Source: Hyphococcus sp. (GTDB lineage: Bacteria; Pseudomonadota; Alphaproteobacteria; Caulobacterales; Parvularculaceae). Taken from it: a stretch of DNA of 64,000 nucleotides. The notes under the pieces were generated by a model. It did not search any database. It had not been told where the DNA came from and was given only the letters and a program-made list of their open reading frames with translations. The stretch spans positions 248,001-312,000 of the forward strand of contig JANQRY010000010.1 in NCBI GenBank assembly GCA_028284345.1, read 5' to 3'. A program made the position numbers and the translations under genes. The stretch's first letter is position 1. Every line of letters starts with the position of its first letter. Below, in pieces: positions 14,468-23,550 of this stretch.

Positions 14468-15787
14468 TCAAGCTGCCCAATCGCGCTTTAATCGCGGCGC
14501 AGTAGCGATGAAGAGCGCCGCTGCGAGAATATAAAAGATTGTTCCGGACAGAATGGCGTATCGCAGCGATTCATCTCCGAACTGCGTTTGCAGGTGGTCT
14601 GAAATGGCGCCGATGGCCAAATTCCCAAGACCAATGCCGATCAAATTATTGATGAACAAGAATATGGCCGACGCCGTTGCGCGCATGTTCGGTTGAACAA
14701 GATGCTGAAACGCCGACAGGACAGGACCGAGCCAGACAAGGCTTAACGCTTGCAAAATCAAAAACGCGGGAAATGCGATCCATAGCGTCGGAGACAATAC
14801 GCCGACAATGAAAAATGGAATTGTTGTCAGGAATGCGATTGCGGGGACGATTGCGTATGCAGCTTTCTTGTCGGGCCCATATCGATCCGCCATGACGCCG
14901 CCAAGCCAGATGCCGGCAATGCCGCCGATCAGCAGAATTGTCGCGTAGAAGTAAGACGCGAACAATAGCGCACTCGGATTTGCAGGGATAAGAAAGTCGG
15001 GCATCCATGCGAAGAACTCCGGCAACGCATCGCCATAACTTCTGACAAAAAACGAAGGCAGCCAGAAAATGAGGCCGTAACCCATCATAGAGGAACTGGC
15101 GGCGCCGAACGATAAGCCCCAAAAGCTGGGCTTTCGAATTAGAGTTGTGGCGACCTCCGAGACTTTTGCAGGAATTGTAATTGCGCCGGCGCCATCGAAA
15201 CCGCCGCGCTTTGGCTCTCGCATGGTCAGGCGGAAAATCGGCGCAATGGCAAGGCCCGCCAGTCCCACGATGACAAATGCGGACCGCCAACCGAGGTAAG
15301 TGGTTAAAACGCCGCCAAGCAGAATCCCGAGCGCAGAACCGATCGGGATGCCAAACGAATAAATCGAAAGCGCGCGGGCGCGCTTTTCAGGCGGAAAATA
15401 GTCGGAAATTAACGAGTATGCTGGCGCGACCCCGCCGGCCTCGCCAACGCCGACACCGAGACGCGCCACGAAAAGCTGTAAGAAGTTTTGTGCGAGACCG
15501 CAGACCGCCGTCATTGCACTCCAGATCGATAACGCCGCTGTCATGATCCATGTACGACTGTACCGATCCGCCAGCATCGCAATTGGAATGCCGAGAAAAG
15601 TGTAGAACAGAGCAAAGGCGAGCCCGCCCATCAGGCTCAATTGCGTATCAGAAAGCGCAAGGTCGGCTTTTATGGGAACTGCGAGAATGCCGACGATCTG
15701 ACGATCAATGAAGTTAAACGTGTAAACGACAACAAGAATGAAGAGGACATACGCCCGATAGAAAGGTGAGGCGGGCTTATCGCTCAT
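14468..15787 (-). CDS. Spinster-type MFS transporter
   Basis: 439 residues with about 12 membrane segments. FNFIDRQIVGILAVPIKADL at about 25-44 and MLADRYSRTWIM carry the features of the spinster-like MFS branch, and GVGEAGGVAPAYSLISDYFP is its motif near helix 5. The ATG directly follows the hydrolase stop (TAAATG), so both are coupled. Members near TonB receptors are usually importers of organic acids, steroids or aromatic compounds. The substrate here is unknown. About 150 bases downstream hold no gene. Confidence 0.9.
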   Translation of the reverse strand: MSDKPASPFYRAYVLFILVVVYTFNFIDRQIVGILAVPIKADLALSDTQLSLMGGLAFALFYTFLGIPIAMLADRYSRTWIMTAALSIWSAMTAVCGLAQNFLQLFVARLGVGVGEAGGVAPAYSLISDYFPPEKRARALSIYSFGIPIGSALGILLGGVLTTYLGWRSAFVIVGLAGLAIAPIFRLTMREPKRGGFDGAGAITIPAKVSEVATTLIRKPSFWGLSFGAASSSMMGYGLIFWLPSFFVRSYGDALPEFFAWMPDFLIPANPSALLFASYFYATILLIGGIAGIWLGGVMADRYGPDKKAAYAIVPAIAFLTTIPFFIVGVLSPTLWIAFPAFLILQALSLVWLGPVLSAFQHLVQPNMRATASAIFLFINNLIGIGLGNLAIGAISDHLQTQFGDESLRYAILSGTIFYILAAALFIATAPRLKRDWAA

Positions 15788-16747
15788 TTATTCGGCCACG
15801 GCTATCGTCGCCGAGGTATCCTCGCGAAGAAATGCAATTGCATCCGCGACGGATTTATCCGGCGCCTCTTCCTGCGCCGCATGGCCAACGCCCGAATAGG
15901 CAATGAGTCGCGCATTGGGGATCGCGCTCTCGATTTTACGGCCTTGATCAATCGGGATCACAATATCGTCTTCCCCCCATAGAATAAGCGTCGGCGCGGC
16001 GATTTGCGATAACGCCTCTGTCGGATCAGGCAGGGTGAACTCCTCCAAGGATGTAATAAGCGCTTCGCCGTTCCCTTCTCTGCGAATCATATCGCGCATG
16101 GCCGCTACTCGGTCCTCAGTGATTTTGGAATCATTCGCATAAATCAGTTTCGCGCTTGCAAGCACGCCAGCTTCTGGCGCCGTCATAAGGTAGGCTTTCA
16201 TCGCCGCCGGGATTTCTGCAGGCGTGTCGCCAACGCCGTTCAATGGGTAAGCGCCCGGTGAAATCAGAATGAGCGCGCCGACCCGGTCCGGATTTTCCGA
16301 GGCAAAACGCCACGCGGCGAGCCCGCCGAGTGAATTTCCGGCAATGGAGGCATTTTCAATATCGAGCGCATCTAGGATTTCGCTGAGAAAGGCAGCCCGC
16401 TCATCGGGGGCGTATCGTTCTTTAGGGTCGGGGCCCGTCAGACCATGGCCCAGAAGATCATAGCGGATAACACGGTACTCTGATTTTAATGCCTTCGCCC
16501 AACCATCCCAGGTTTCAAGGCTATGCGTGAATCCGTGGATCAGTAGGATTGGCGACGAAGTCGGATCGCCTTCTTCGCGGATGCGCACGCGGGCGCCGCT
16601 GATATCGACAAAACGGTCGGCCGGCGTGACGTACTTGGCCTCAAGTTCCGCAGCTGAAACACCTTGCGTCGCCTGCCAGTAATAAATACCGGCGCCAGCA
16701 GCACCGATGACGAGCAACGCCAGAATTGCAAGGAGGAACTTCTTCAT
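15788..16747 (-). CDS. Alpha/beta hydrolase with N-terminal membrane anchor
   Basis: 319 residues. An N-terminal hydrophobic helix (about 3-22) suggests export or anchoring in the inner membrane. The triad is visible: nucleophile Ser near 139 in GNSLGG, Asp in LWGEDD, His in GVGHAAQ. The oxyanion loop is HGFTH near 71. The frame extends 15 codons up to 16792, but that part overlaps a 12-bp hairpin, so the internal ATG is used. Sitting between a TonB receptor and an MFS transporter, it likely cleaves an ester or amide bond of an imported compound. Confidence 0.85.
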   Translation of the reverse strand: MKKFLLAILALLVIGAAGAGIYYWQATQGVSAAELEAKYVTPADRFVDISGARVRIREEGDPTSSPILLIHGFTHSLETWDGWAKALKSEYRVIRYDLLGHGLTGPDPKERYAPDERAAFLSEILDALDIENASIAGNSLGGLAAWRFASENPDRVGALILISPGAYPLNGVGDTPAEIPAAMKAYLMTAPEAGVLASAKLIYANDSKITEDRVAAMRDMIRREGNGEALITSLEEFTLPDPTEALSQIAAPTLILWGEDDIVIPIDQGRKIESAIPNARLIAYSGVGHAAQEEAPDKSVADAIAFLREDTSATIAVAE

Positions 16748-16778
16748 GACAGCGCGGCCTCGATTGGGAAAGATTACA

Positions 16779-16809
16779 GAGGCGGCGATCACTACTCGAT
16801 CGCCGCCTC
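16779..16809 (-). terminator. Hairpin between TonB receptor and hydrolase
   Basis: Perfect 12-bp arms GAGGCGGCGATC/GATCGCCGCCTC with a 7-base loop, 25 bases after the receptor stop. On the minus strand it is followed by TGTAATCTTTCCC, which is only moderately T-rich. It may stop most transcripts after the receptor, or stabilise the receptor mRNA. Confidence 0.55.
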
Positions 16810-16833
16810 ATGTTCCAGGAGAAGTAGGTCTCG

Positions 16834-19218
16834 CTAGAACTGAACTTCGATCGTACCCATAACGCGACGCGGGTCGCCGAAGAACGCTGTCTGCACGCCG
16901 GATAGGCCGAGCGGATTGTTGCCAAGCTCCGGTACGGAGGTAACAAAATCATAGCCGGCGACAATGCATCGCTCGTCGGTCAGGTTTGTGCCGTGCACCG
17001 AAAGTTTCAGTCCGCCATCAGCAGACGTCCAGTAAATACCGGCGTTGAGAAGCGCAAACTGTTCCTGATCGAGCGCGGGGATTTCATAACTGAATTGATG
17101 TGTGAGGCTGCGGTAGGAGACTGACGTGTAGAGTCCCATATCGCCGTCGCGCCCAAACAACGCCTTGGGTTTTGCGTAAGTCAGCTGGTTAAACGCCGTA
17201 AGCTTCGGCGTGTTCTGGAAGACGACAATCGAATCGGCAATGTTAGCGCCGGTTCGACCGATAAACTCATCAAACTCAGGTTCGATATATCCAAGCGAGA
17301 ACTGCCAGTTCAGAGAATCGCCGGGTTTCATCATGTCTTCGGCGAGCGTCGCGAGTCCTTCCAATTCCAGCCCATAAATCGTCGCTTTGGCGGCGTTGGT
17401 TGTGACGCCGGCGAACGTTTCAGCAATGCCGTCCATGTCAGCGTCAACACCGACGGAGCCCGGCACCTGGACATCTTTGTAGTCAGAGTAAAAGAGCGCC
17501 AGGCTGGAGCGGAAACGCCCGTCAAACAGGTTATTTTTCCAACCGATTTCGTAGGTATCGATTTCTTCGGGCTCAAATCGGCAAAAGGCGATCTGATCAT
17601 CGACATCGACGGCGCCGACAAGGCCGTCGCCATCAAGGTCAGGCGCTGCATTGGCGCCGCAGCGCGGGTCAAAGCTGCCGCCTTTGAACCCTTGAGAGTA
17701 AGACGCGTAAAGGCTGTGCTCGTCGGTGGGTTCCCAACTGATGCTGGCGCGCGGGCTAAAATCGGTAAAGCTCGCCGTCGCGTTGATGTCGGCGTCGACA
17801 AGGCTTGGGGGCCGATCTGGGCCGCCAAAAGCCGGCGTAAATCCGGCAGAGAAATAGCGCTGGCGCAGCAAATCAATCGTCCGGTCGTCTTCGGTATATC
17901 TGCCGCCCACGGACACCGAAAGGTTATCAGTCAGATCGTAGGTAAAGTCGCCAAAGACCGACCAGGTCGACGTATCGACATCGCTTGATGTGAAAGCGTT
18001 TAGTCCAGGCAACATGAGAAACGCGGCAAGATCGTCAAGGACAACGTCAAAGACGTTCAACGCGTTGGCGTCGAGATAGTAAAAACCGACGAGACCGTTC
18101 AGCCGGTTGCTTTCGTAAATTATCTGAAACTCTTCGCTAAACTGGCTATTGTCGTAGATAACGGGAACATCCAGGTCGGCAATCGGCAAGCTGTCAAAAT
18201 CGATCGGCGACTCCGTCCGGTCTTCGCGATACGCGATGATGTTTTTCAGCGTAAAGTTTTCACTGACTTGCCATTCCACAACGCCGCTGACGCCCTTAGC
18301 GACAACGCTTTGCTCAGGCGTATTGAGTCCCGCGCGCGTGTCAAATTCATTTGATAGAACCGGAAACGGGCCAAATGGCAAAATGCGATGGCCTTGTTTC
18401 GGGCTAGAACTGTCATCGGTCCAGTCGCCCGTGATGCGGAACGAAATATCGCTTGACGGATTCCACTCAAGCGCCAGACGTCCGGCCAACAAATCTTTGT
18501 CATAGTTGCCAAGATCGTTGATGAGGTTCTCGCCAAATCCGTTGCGGCGCATATAGGCAATAGAGCCGCCTAGCAGAAGATCACCCATCGATGAATCGGT
18601 CGCCAATGGTAGATTGAAAGAACCGACAGCATCAAACTGGCCATACGTTCCGCCGGTCAAGCGAAGTTTTGCGTAAGGCTCGTTGCTAAGGCGTCGCGTG
18701 ACGTACTTAACGGCGCCGCCAATGGTGTTGCGGCCGTAGAGCGTGCCCTGCGGTCCACGCAGAACCTCGATTCTATCAACCTCATAAATGTCGAGAAGCG
18801 CCGCCTGCGGACGATTGAGGTAGACGTCGTCAATGTAGATGCCAACGCCTGCTTCAAAACCGGCAACCGGATCTTGCTGCCCGACACCGCGAATGAAGGC
18901 CGTCAGGGTTGTATTCGTGCTGCGCGACGTTTCGAGCGTAACATTAGGCGTGATCGCTTCAATGTCGGTGAGATCGACAGCGCCGAGATTATCAAGCTCT
19001 TCGCCGCTAAAGGCCGAAACCGCGATTGGCACGTCTTGTAAGGACTCTTCCCGGCGGCGAGACGTCACGACAATGACGTCGCCCGAAGAGTCTTCCGCCG
19101 CTTCATCCTGCGCCAGAACGGTTCCTCCCCCCACTGACAACGATATCGTCGAACAAAATGCGAAGAGCCCTGCCTTCAACCCGACTTTCGCCATCCGTGA
19201 TTTCCTGAATGTCGCCAT
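16834..19218 (-). CDS. TonB-dependent outer-membrane receptor
   Basis: 794 residues from the ATG with GGGAGGTGGAA directly upstream; a GTG two codons earlier is less likely. A signal peptide ends near AQDEAAE at about 37. A TonB-box-like DVIVVTSRR follows, then the plug (DVPIAVSAFSGEEL, RGVGQQDPVAGFE, VLRGPQGTLYGRNTIGGAV) and a barrel ending in an aromatic residue (IEVQF). The plug wording is typical of the sphingomonad-type receptors with broad organic substrates rather than a defined siderophore class. With the hydrolase and MFS gene it forms an uptake and cleavage unit, probably controlled by the AraC regulator 160 bases upstream. Confidence 0.93.
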   Translation of the reverse strand: MATFRKSRMAKVGLKAGLFAFCSTISLSVGGGTVLAQDEAAEDSSGDVIVVTSRRREESLQDVPIAVSAFSGEELDNLGAVDLTDIEAITPNVTLETSRSTNTTLTAFIRGVGQQDPVAGFEAGVGIYIDDVYLNRPQAALLDIYEVDRIEVLRGPQGTLYGRNTIGGAVKYVTRRLSNEPYAKLRLTGGTYGQFDAVGSFNLPLATDSSMGDLLLGGSIAYMRRNGFGENLINDLGNYDKDLLAGRLALEWNPSSDISFRITGDWTDDSSSPKQGHRILPFGPFPVLSNEFDTRAGLNTPEQSVVAKGVSGVVEWQVSENFTLKNIIAYREDRTESPIDFDSLPIADLDVPVIYDNSQFSEEFQIIYESNRLNGLVGFYYLDANALNVFDVVLDDLAAFLMLPGLNAFTSSDVDTSTWSVFGDFTYDLTDNLSVSVGGRYTEDDRTIDLLRQRYFSAGFTPAFGGPDRPPSLVDADINATASFTDFSPRASISWEPTDEHSLYASYSQGFKGGSFDPRCGANAAPDLDGDGLVGAVDVDDQIAFCRFEPEEIDTYEIGWKNNLFDGRFRSSLALFYSDYKDVQVPGSVGVDADMDGIAETFAGVTTNAAKATIYGLELEGLATLAEDMMKPGDSLNWQFSLGYIEPEFDEFIGRTGANIADSIVVFQNTPKLTAFNQLTYAKPKALFGRDGDMGLYTSVSYRSLTHQFSYEIPALDQEQFALLNAGIYWTSADGGLKLSVHGTNLTDERCIVAGYDFVTSVPELGNNPLGLSGVQTAFFGDPRRVMGTIEVQF

Positions 19219-19380
19219 TTCCACCTCCCTACTCGCGTCGTGCTGCGTTCAGCCGACATCGCTTTGGGATTAAAATATGCTGCAGGCGACGCTCGCATAA
19301 TGACAGTATGGCTCACCAACTGTGGACATTTTCGCTCATTTTTCGCACCAAAAGATCGAAATTGTGCGAAAAGAAAGGCT

Positions 19381-20433
19381 CTAAGACCGTGCGGACCGGC
19401 GAACAAACGCTTTCGGAGTGACGCCATTCCAGTCTTTGAACGCTCGATTAAACGCCCGAAACTCCGAGAATCCGAGTGTTTCCGATACATCGGCAACAGA
19501 CTGCTTTTCCAAAAGGAGGCGTTTTGCAGTTTCATTCAAAACCTCTCGACGAAGATCTCGAAAACTCGCACCCTCTTTCGACAAACGCCGACGAAGCGTG
19601 GCCGCGCTTATTCCCATTTGCTCGGCAACATCGCTTTGCTCGACAACGCCGCGTGTCAGGGCGTCGCGCACACGAGCAGAAACGGAATACGTTTCTTCGT
19701 AGTGCGCGTGTTTCCCCGCAACGATATCCACAATCTTTTGATAGACTGCATTAGACGTAAGCGCGTCGGCAGAAGGCATTGTAATATGTTTCAGTGCGAT
19801 CGCTCTATCAAAACTAACTTTGTAAGTTTCAGCGCCGAATTTTATTGGCGTGTTCCAATAGGCCAGATGGGCGCAATCCCCTCCCGGAAGAGGGCGTCGA
19901 ATGTGCAATGCTCTGATTGCGTCCTCCGCGTCTGGCGAGATAGTCATCAACATGCAGTGCAAAAATATCAATGTGCTCTCAATTGAAAAATATTGGTACT
20001 CAGCCTCCAACTCCGGCGCGTATGTAAACTCACGATCATCGATAACGTAATCGATAGATCCCCGGCGTTTGATTACCGAATTATATTCGCCACCGTGAAG
20101 GAGGTTATATGAACGAGCGATAATTCGCATCGCCTCAAATAAGTTTTGTGCGCTATCAACATGCTGTAAAACATAATCGGTGCTGCCTTGTAGCAGCTGG
20201 CGCGATGATAAATGTAGAGTTTCATCGCCAAACAGGATCGCTAGGCGATTTTGGATTCTATAATAATCCGCCAGGGAGATTGTCCTACCCTTCGATGCCC
20301 CGATCAGATTAGAATTGAGATCAAGAGACGTTAACATGGCGCCGACATCTATTTCGGCGGCCCTTGCTTGATCAAACAAAGGCGTCAGTCGCTCTGCCGA
20401 AACCGAAATGGGCTGATCAATCCGATCGTTCAT
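19381..20433 (-). CDS. AraC-family regulator with Arabinose_bd-type N-terminal domain
   Basis: 350 residues from ATG 20433 (MNDRIDQ); the frame starts 12 codons earlier at 20469. The N-terminal 200 residues resemble the sensor domain of OruR/VirS-like regulators. The C-terminus holds two helix-turn-helix units, VAEQMGISAATLRRRLSKEG and VADVSETLGFSEFRAFNRAF, with the usual ending FKDWNGVTPKAF. It precedes the TonB receptor on the same strand and is the obvious candidate regulator of the receptor-hydrolase-MFS genes. Confidence 0.9.
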   Translation of the reverse strand: MNDRIDQPISVSAERLTPLFDQARAAEIDVGAMLTSLDLNSNLIGASKGRTISLADYYRIQNRLAILFGDETLHLSSRQLLQGSTDYVLQHVDSAQNLFEAMRIIARSYNLLHGGEYNSVIKRRGSIDYVIDDREFTYAPELEAEYQYFSIESTLIFLHCMLMTISPDAEDAIRALHIRRPLPGGDCAHLAYWNTPIKFGAETYKVSFDRAIALKHITMPSADALTSNAVYQKIVDIVAGKHAHYEETYSVSARVRDALTRGVVEQSDVAEQMGISAATLRRRLSKEGASFRDLRREVLNETAKRLLLEKQSVADVSETLGFSEFRAFNRAFKDWNGVTPKAFVRRSARS

Positions 20434-20686
20434 ACCGCTGGTTTTGCCGAACAATTTGAATTGCTGCAACTCTGCTAAAATTGCTTCCCGTCCTGATCGC
20501 GTGTCGCAGACTAAGGTACATTTTGATATTTAATCCCATTATGTCCGGTATCTGCTTTTGCGCGCCTTGCAGACAGACCGCCCGTCAGTTTTGTCCCACC
20601 CTTTCCCGCGCCGCAGTCAGCGTTATTCCCTCAACGCGCGCCATTCGATGTGATGCCGCAATCGCCAAAATAAGCTGTCTCGATTG

Positions 20687-20977
20687 TCATTCGTCTTTGG
20701 CGCTGCGTATCTGAACGCGCGGTGGCAACCATCCGTTATCGTCAGACTTGGCCCGCCTGGTTCCGCTCTTTTTGCGTTCGCCCAACCTGCGAATTATCTC
20801 TGCGACAATGTCAACTTGCTCTGAATCGAGAACTTCATGACCGACAAGCCAGTCGGCAAGTTCGTCTATCGGAGCGTGTTCCCAAAGGCGGACGATTATG
20901 TCGGATTCATATGACCAAAAGGTCCGATCGGGCTTCTTGCGGGCAGATGGACCGAGTGACGGTGTGGACGCCCGCAT
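20687..20977 (-). pseudogene. Possible gene remnant
   Basis: A 96-residue frame on the minus strand. Its middle part (IIVRLWEHAPIDELADWLVG and VLDSEQVDIVAEIIRRLGER) has the charge and hydrophobic spacing of a real helical protein end. It has no ribosome binding site, and its first 25 residues look like read-through of non-coding DNA. It may be the C-terminal end of a lost larger gene from an island at the tRNA. The family is not recognised. Confidence 0.3.
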
Positions 20978-21048
20978 CCATCGCAATGCGGAGAATCCGA
21001 CTGGATTAGTTTGTTACTCGTAGAAAAAAGTTACCACCGCATTTTCTT

Positions 21049-21061
21049 GGTAGCTCAGTGG
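21049..21061 (+). other. tRNA D-arm-like fragment
   Basis: GGTAGCTCAGTGG is identical to the D-arm start of the tRNA-Thr(GGU) gene at 36680. No acceptor, anticodon or T arm can be folded around it. It may be a remnant of an attachment site or tRNA duplication. Confidence 0.3.
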
Positions 21062-21133
21062 CGGCATGGTCGCCAAAACTCTATCAGTCAGCAATCGACC
21101 AACAAAGAATTCTACTTGATTTCAAAGGTTTGC

Positions 21134-21209
21134 TGGTGCCGCAAGAGAGACTCGAACTCCCGACCCCCTGATTACAAATCAGGTGCTCTACCAGCTGAGC
21201 TATTGCGGC
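21134..21209 (-). tRNA. tRNA-Thr (UGU)
   Basis: 76 bases including an encoded CCA end. On the minus strand the acceptor GCCGCAA pairs with TTGCGGC. The D arm is AGCTCAGCTGGTAGAGC, the anticodon stem CTGAT/ATCAG encloses the loop TTTGTAA with anticodon TGT, and the T arm is GGGAGTTCGAGTCTCTC. All four arms fold. Confidence 0.97.
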
Positions 21210-21286
21210 CCTTCGCGCCTGCTGCGCGGGCAGCGCTAGATAGGCGAACTCGCGCGCGAAGGCCAGTGGGCGCAGGGGCCAGCGCC

Positions 21287-22120
21287 CTATACGTCGAAAC
21301 CGGGATTTTCGCGGTTCAATCTGCGGATCAGGCCCGGCCAGGCGAGATTATCGCCGAGGCCGGGAACAAAGGCCGGCGCGCCCTGCTGGAGCACCTTTGC
21401 GCCCATGGCGGGCGGTTCTTCCATCGGCGGCTTTGTATCGGACTGCGCGAGGATTTGCGTCCGGCACGCCTGTTCGAGGAAATAGGCGCGCAGGAACGCC
21501 GTCGGACAATTGGCGCCGACGGTCAGCGTGCCGTGATTGCGCAGAATCAGAAACCCGTGATTGCCGATATCCTTGATGAGGCGTTCGCGCTCGTCGAGAT
21601 CGGTCGCGATGCCCTCATAGTCATGATAGGCGACGTCGTCATGGCAGACCATGGCGAACTGCGAATAGCGCTTTAGGCCCCCTTTCTGCGCCGACACCGC
21701 CACGCCATAGGGCGTATGCAGATGGAGAACGGCGTGGGCGTCGTCGCGCGCCATGTGAATGGCGGAATGGATGGTAAAGCCCGCCGGATTGGAAAAATAC
21801 GGCGTCTCGCCGACGACATTGCCATCGACGTCGATCTTCAGAAGACATGACGCGGTCATTTCATCGAAGAAGACGCCGTAAGGGTTGATGAGAAAGCGCG
21901 GCGCGCCGCCTTCGTCCGGACAGCGCACGGAAATATGGGTGAAGATCATGTCGTCCCAGCCATGGAGCGCCGTTAGTCGATAAGTCGCTGCGAGATCGCA
22001 GCGCAAACGCCACTCCTCGTCAGAAACCTGGCCCTTCAGCGACGGCAGGCTCGCCGGATCGGGAATGGAAAACCCGGCCTCGACGCCAAGCGCTTCCGGC
22101 GTTTGCTCTTGTGCGGACAT
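21287..22120 (-). CDS. Class II aldolase/adducin family protein
   Basis: 277 residues. GGAGGTCGCCC precedes the ATG. The zinc-site pattern is present: HLHTPYGVAV (HxH) and the later His in LILRNHGTLTVG. TAYRLTALHGWDDMIFTHISVRCPD at about 47-71 is the phosphate and substrate loop region of the L-fuculose-phosphate-aldolase-like fold. Many alphaproteobacterial members are annotated only by family and their substrate is unknown. The gene lies 67 bases downstream of egtB on the same strand, but a metabolic link is not evident. Confidence 0.88.
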   Translation of the reverse strand: MSAQEQTPEALGVEAGFSIPDPASLPSLKGQVSDEEWRLRCDLAATYRLTALHGWDDMIFTHISVRCPDEGGAPRFLINPYGVFFDEMTASCLLKIDVDGNVVGETPYFSNPAGFTIHSAIHMARDDAHAVLHLHTPYGVAVSAQKGGLKRYSQFAMVCHDDVAYHDYEGIATDLDERERLIKDIGNHGFLILRNHGTLTVGANCPTAFLRAYFLEQACRTQILAQSDTKPPMEEPPAMGAKVLQQGAPAFVPGLGDNLAWPGLIRRLNRENPGFDV

Positions 22121-22187
22121 GGGCGACCTCCACTTTTTCGATCATGTTGCACGGCAATTTACCGCGCCGCCAACGCGGACGCACGGC

Positions 22188-23480
22188 CTAATCGCAGTCT
22201 TGCGCGAGACGCACGCCGGAGAACTGCCAGCGCGCATGCGCCGGGAAGAAATTGCGATAGGAGGCCCGCATATGCCCGGACGGGGTCGCGCAGGAACCGC
22301 CGCGCAGCACCATCTGACCGGACATGAACTTGCCGTTATATTCACCGACGGCTCCGGCCGGCGGCGCGTATTTCGGATAGGCCACATAGGCGCTGGCGGT
22401 CCATTCCCAGCAATCCCCGTAGAGTTGCGCGACGCGCGCATCAGCGGCGGCGCGCTGCGGTTCGCGCGGGCGCCCGCCGTCGCAGAAACGCCCCTCAATG
22501 GAAAACAGCGACGCGGCCGCCTCCCACTCAAACTCCGTCGGCAATCGCGCGCCGGCCCAATAGGCGTAGGCCGCCGCCTCATACTGGCTGATATGGCTCA
22601 CCGGCGCGTGCGGGTCGATCTCTTCTTCGCCGAACAGCGAAAAGCGCCGCCACGTCGCGCCGTCGCGTCGCCAGTAAAGCGGCGCGCGCCAGCCCTCGTG
22701 CTGAATGAGCGCCCAGGCGTCCGAAAGCCAGAGGGCGGGATTTTCGTAGGCGCCGTCTTCAATGAACTCGATAAACTCGCCATTGCTGACAAGACGATTG
22801 GCTAGCCTGAAGGGCTGCAGGAAAACCTTGTGGCGCGGGCCTTCATTGTCGAACGCAAAACCGTCGCCGTTCCAGCCGATATCGCAGAGGCCGCCTTCCA
22901 TCTCCTCAAACCGCAAGGCCACAGGCGCCGCCGCATCATCCGTGTCGGGACGTTCATAAGCCGCCGGACGCAGCGTGTTCTGGAACAGCGCATGCTTGAC
23001 GTCGGTCAGCAACAATTCCTGATGCTGTTCCTCATGCGCAAGGCCCAAGGCGATGAGCGGCGCAATCTGCGATACGACATCGTCCGGCGCGGCGTCGACG
23101 ATGGTTTCGACGGCGCGGTCCACATGCTCGCGATAGGCGCGGATGTCACTGGCGGCCGGGCGCGACAACAGCCCCCGCTCCGGGCGCGGATGCATCTTGC
23201 CGATCTGATTGTAGTAGGAATTGAAAAGATATCCGAATTTCGGGTGAAACTCCGCATAGTCCGGCGCGAACTTTTTCAGAATAAAGGTTTCGAAAAACCA
23301 GCTCGTATGAGCGAGATTCCATTTGACCGGGCTAGCGTCCGGCATGGACTGGAGCATCCAGTCTTCGGCGGACAAGGGATCGGCAAGCGCCAAGCTATGC
23401 GCGCGGGCCCGCCGGTATTGTTCCAGAATCGCAGCGCGATCGGCGAAAATCGGTGAGTCAAAGGCCATAGGCCCATGCAT
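22188..23480 (-). CDS. egtB: Ergothioneine biosynthesis sulfoxide synthase EgtB
   Basis: 430 residues. The N-terminal DinB-like half has the iron-ligand histidines in LAHTSWFFE and HEEQHQELL. The C-terminal formylglycine-generating-enzyme-like half ends in GGSCATPSGHMRASYRNFF. EgtB uses non-haem Fe(II) and O2 to join a cysteine-type thiol to hercynine. The start is open: the ATG at 23480 follows AAAGGA directly, while the ATG four codons later (23468) has a better spacing of about 12 bases. The histidine methyltransferase gene egtD, often adjacent, is not in the window. The gene is divergent from nadK. Confidence 0.9.
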   Translation of the reverse strand: MHGPMAFDSPIFADRAAILEQYRRARAHSLALADPLSAEDWMLQSMPDASPVKWNLAHTSWFFETFILKKFAPDYAEFHPKFGYLFNSYYNQIGKMHPRPERGLLSRPAASDIRAYREHVDRAVETIVDAAPDDVVSQIAPLIALGLAHEEQHQELLLTDVKHALFQNTLRPAAYERPDTDDAAAPVALRFEEMEGGLCDIGWNGDGFAFDNEGPRHKVFLQPFRLANRLVSNGEFIEFIEDGAYENPALWLSDAWALIQHEGWRAPLYWRRDGATWRRFSLFGEEEIDPHAPVSHISQYEAAAYAYWAGARLPTEFEWEAAASLFSIEGRFCDGGRPREPQRAAADARVAQLYGDCWEWTASAYVAYPKYAPPAGAVGEYNGKFMSGQMVLRGGSCATPSGHMRASYRNFFPAHARWQFSGVRLAQDCD

Positions 23481-23550
23481 TCCTTTAACGGGCGGATGCG
23501 CCTAACATACCTTTGCGCATTGGTCCAAATCACGGTTTTAAGCATTTTGC

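Larger units (their letters stand above)
20434..21133. other. Gene-poor 700-base stretch beside tRNA-Thr
   Basis: Apart from a short doubtful frame at 20687-20977 and a tRNA-like fragment at 21049-21061, nothing convincing is seen. No integrase, transposase or terminal repeat was recognised. It forms the side of the 14.4-20.5 kb cassette that faces the 3' end of tRNA-Thr. Confidence 0.5.

Noticed and set aside
20722-21009. 95-residue plus-strand frame near the tRNA
   Set aside because: Cysteine- and arginine-rich random-looking translation without a ribosome binding site.
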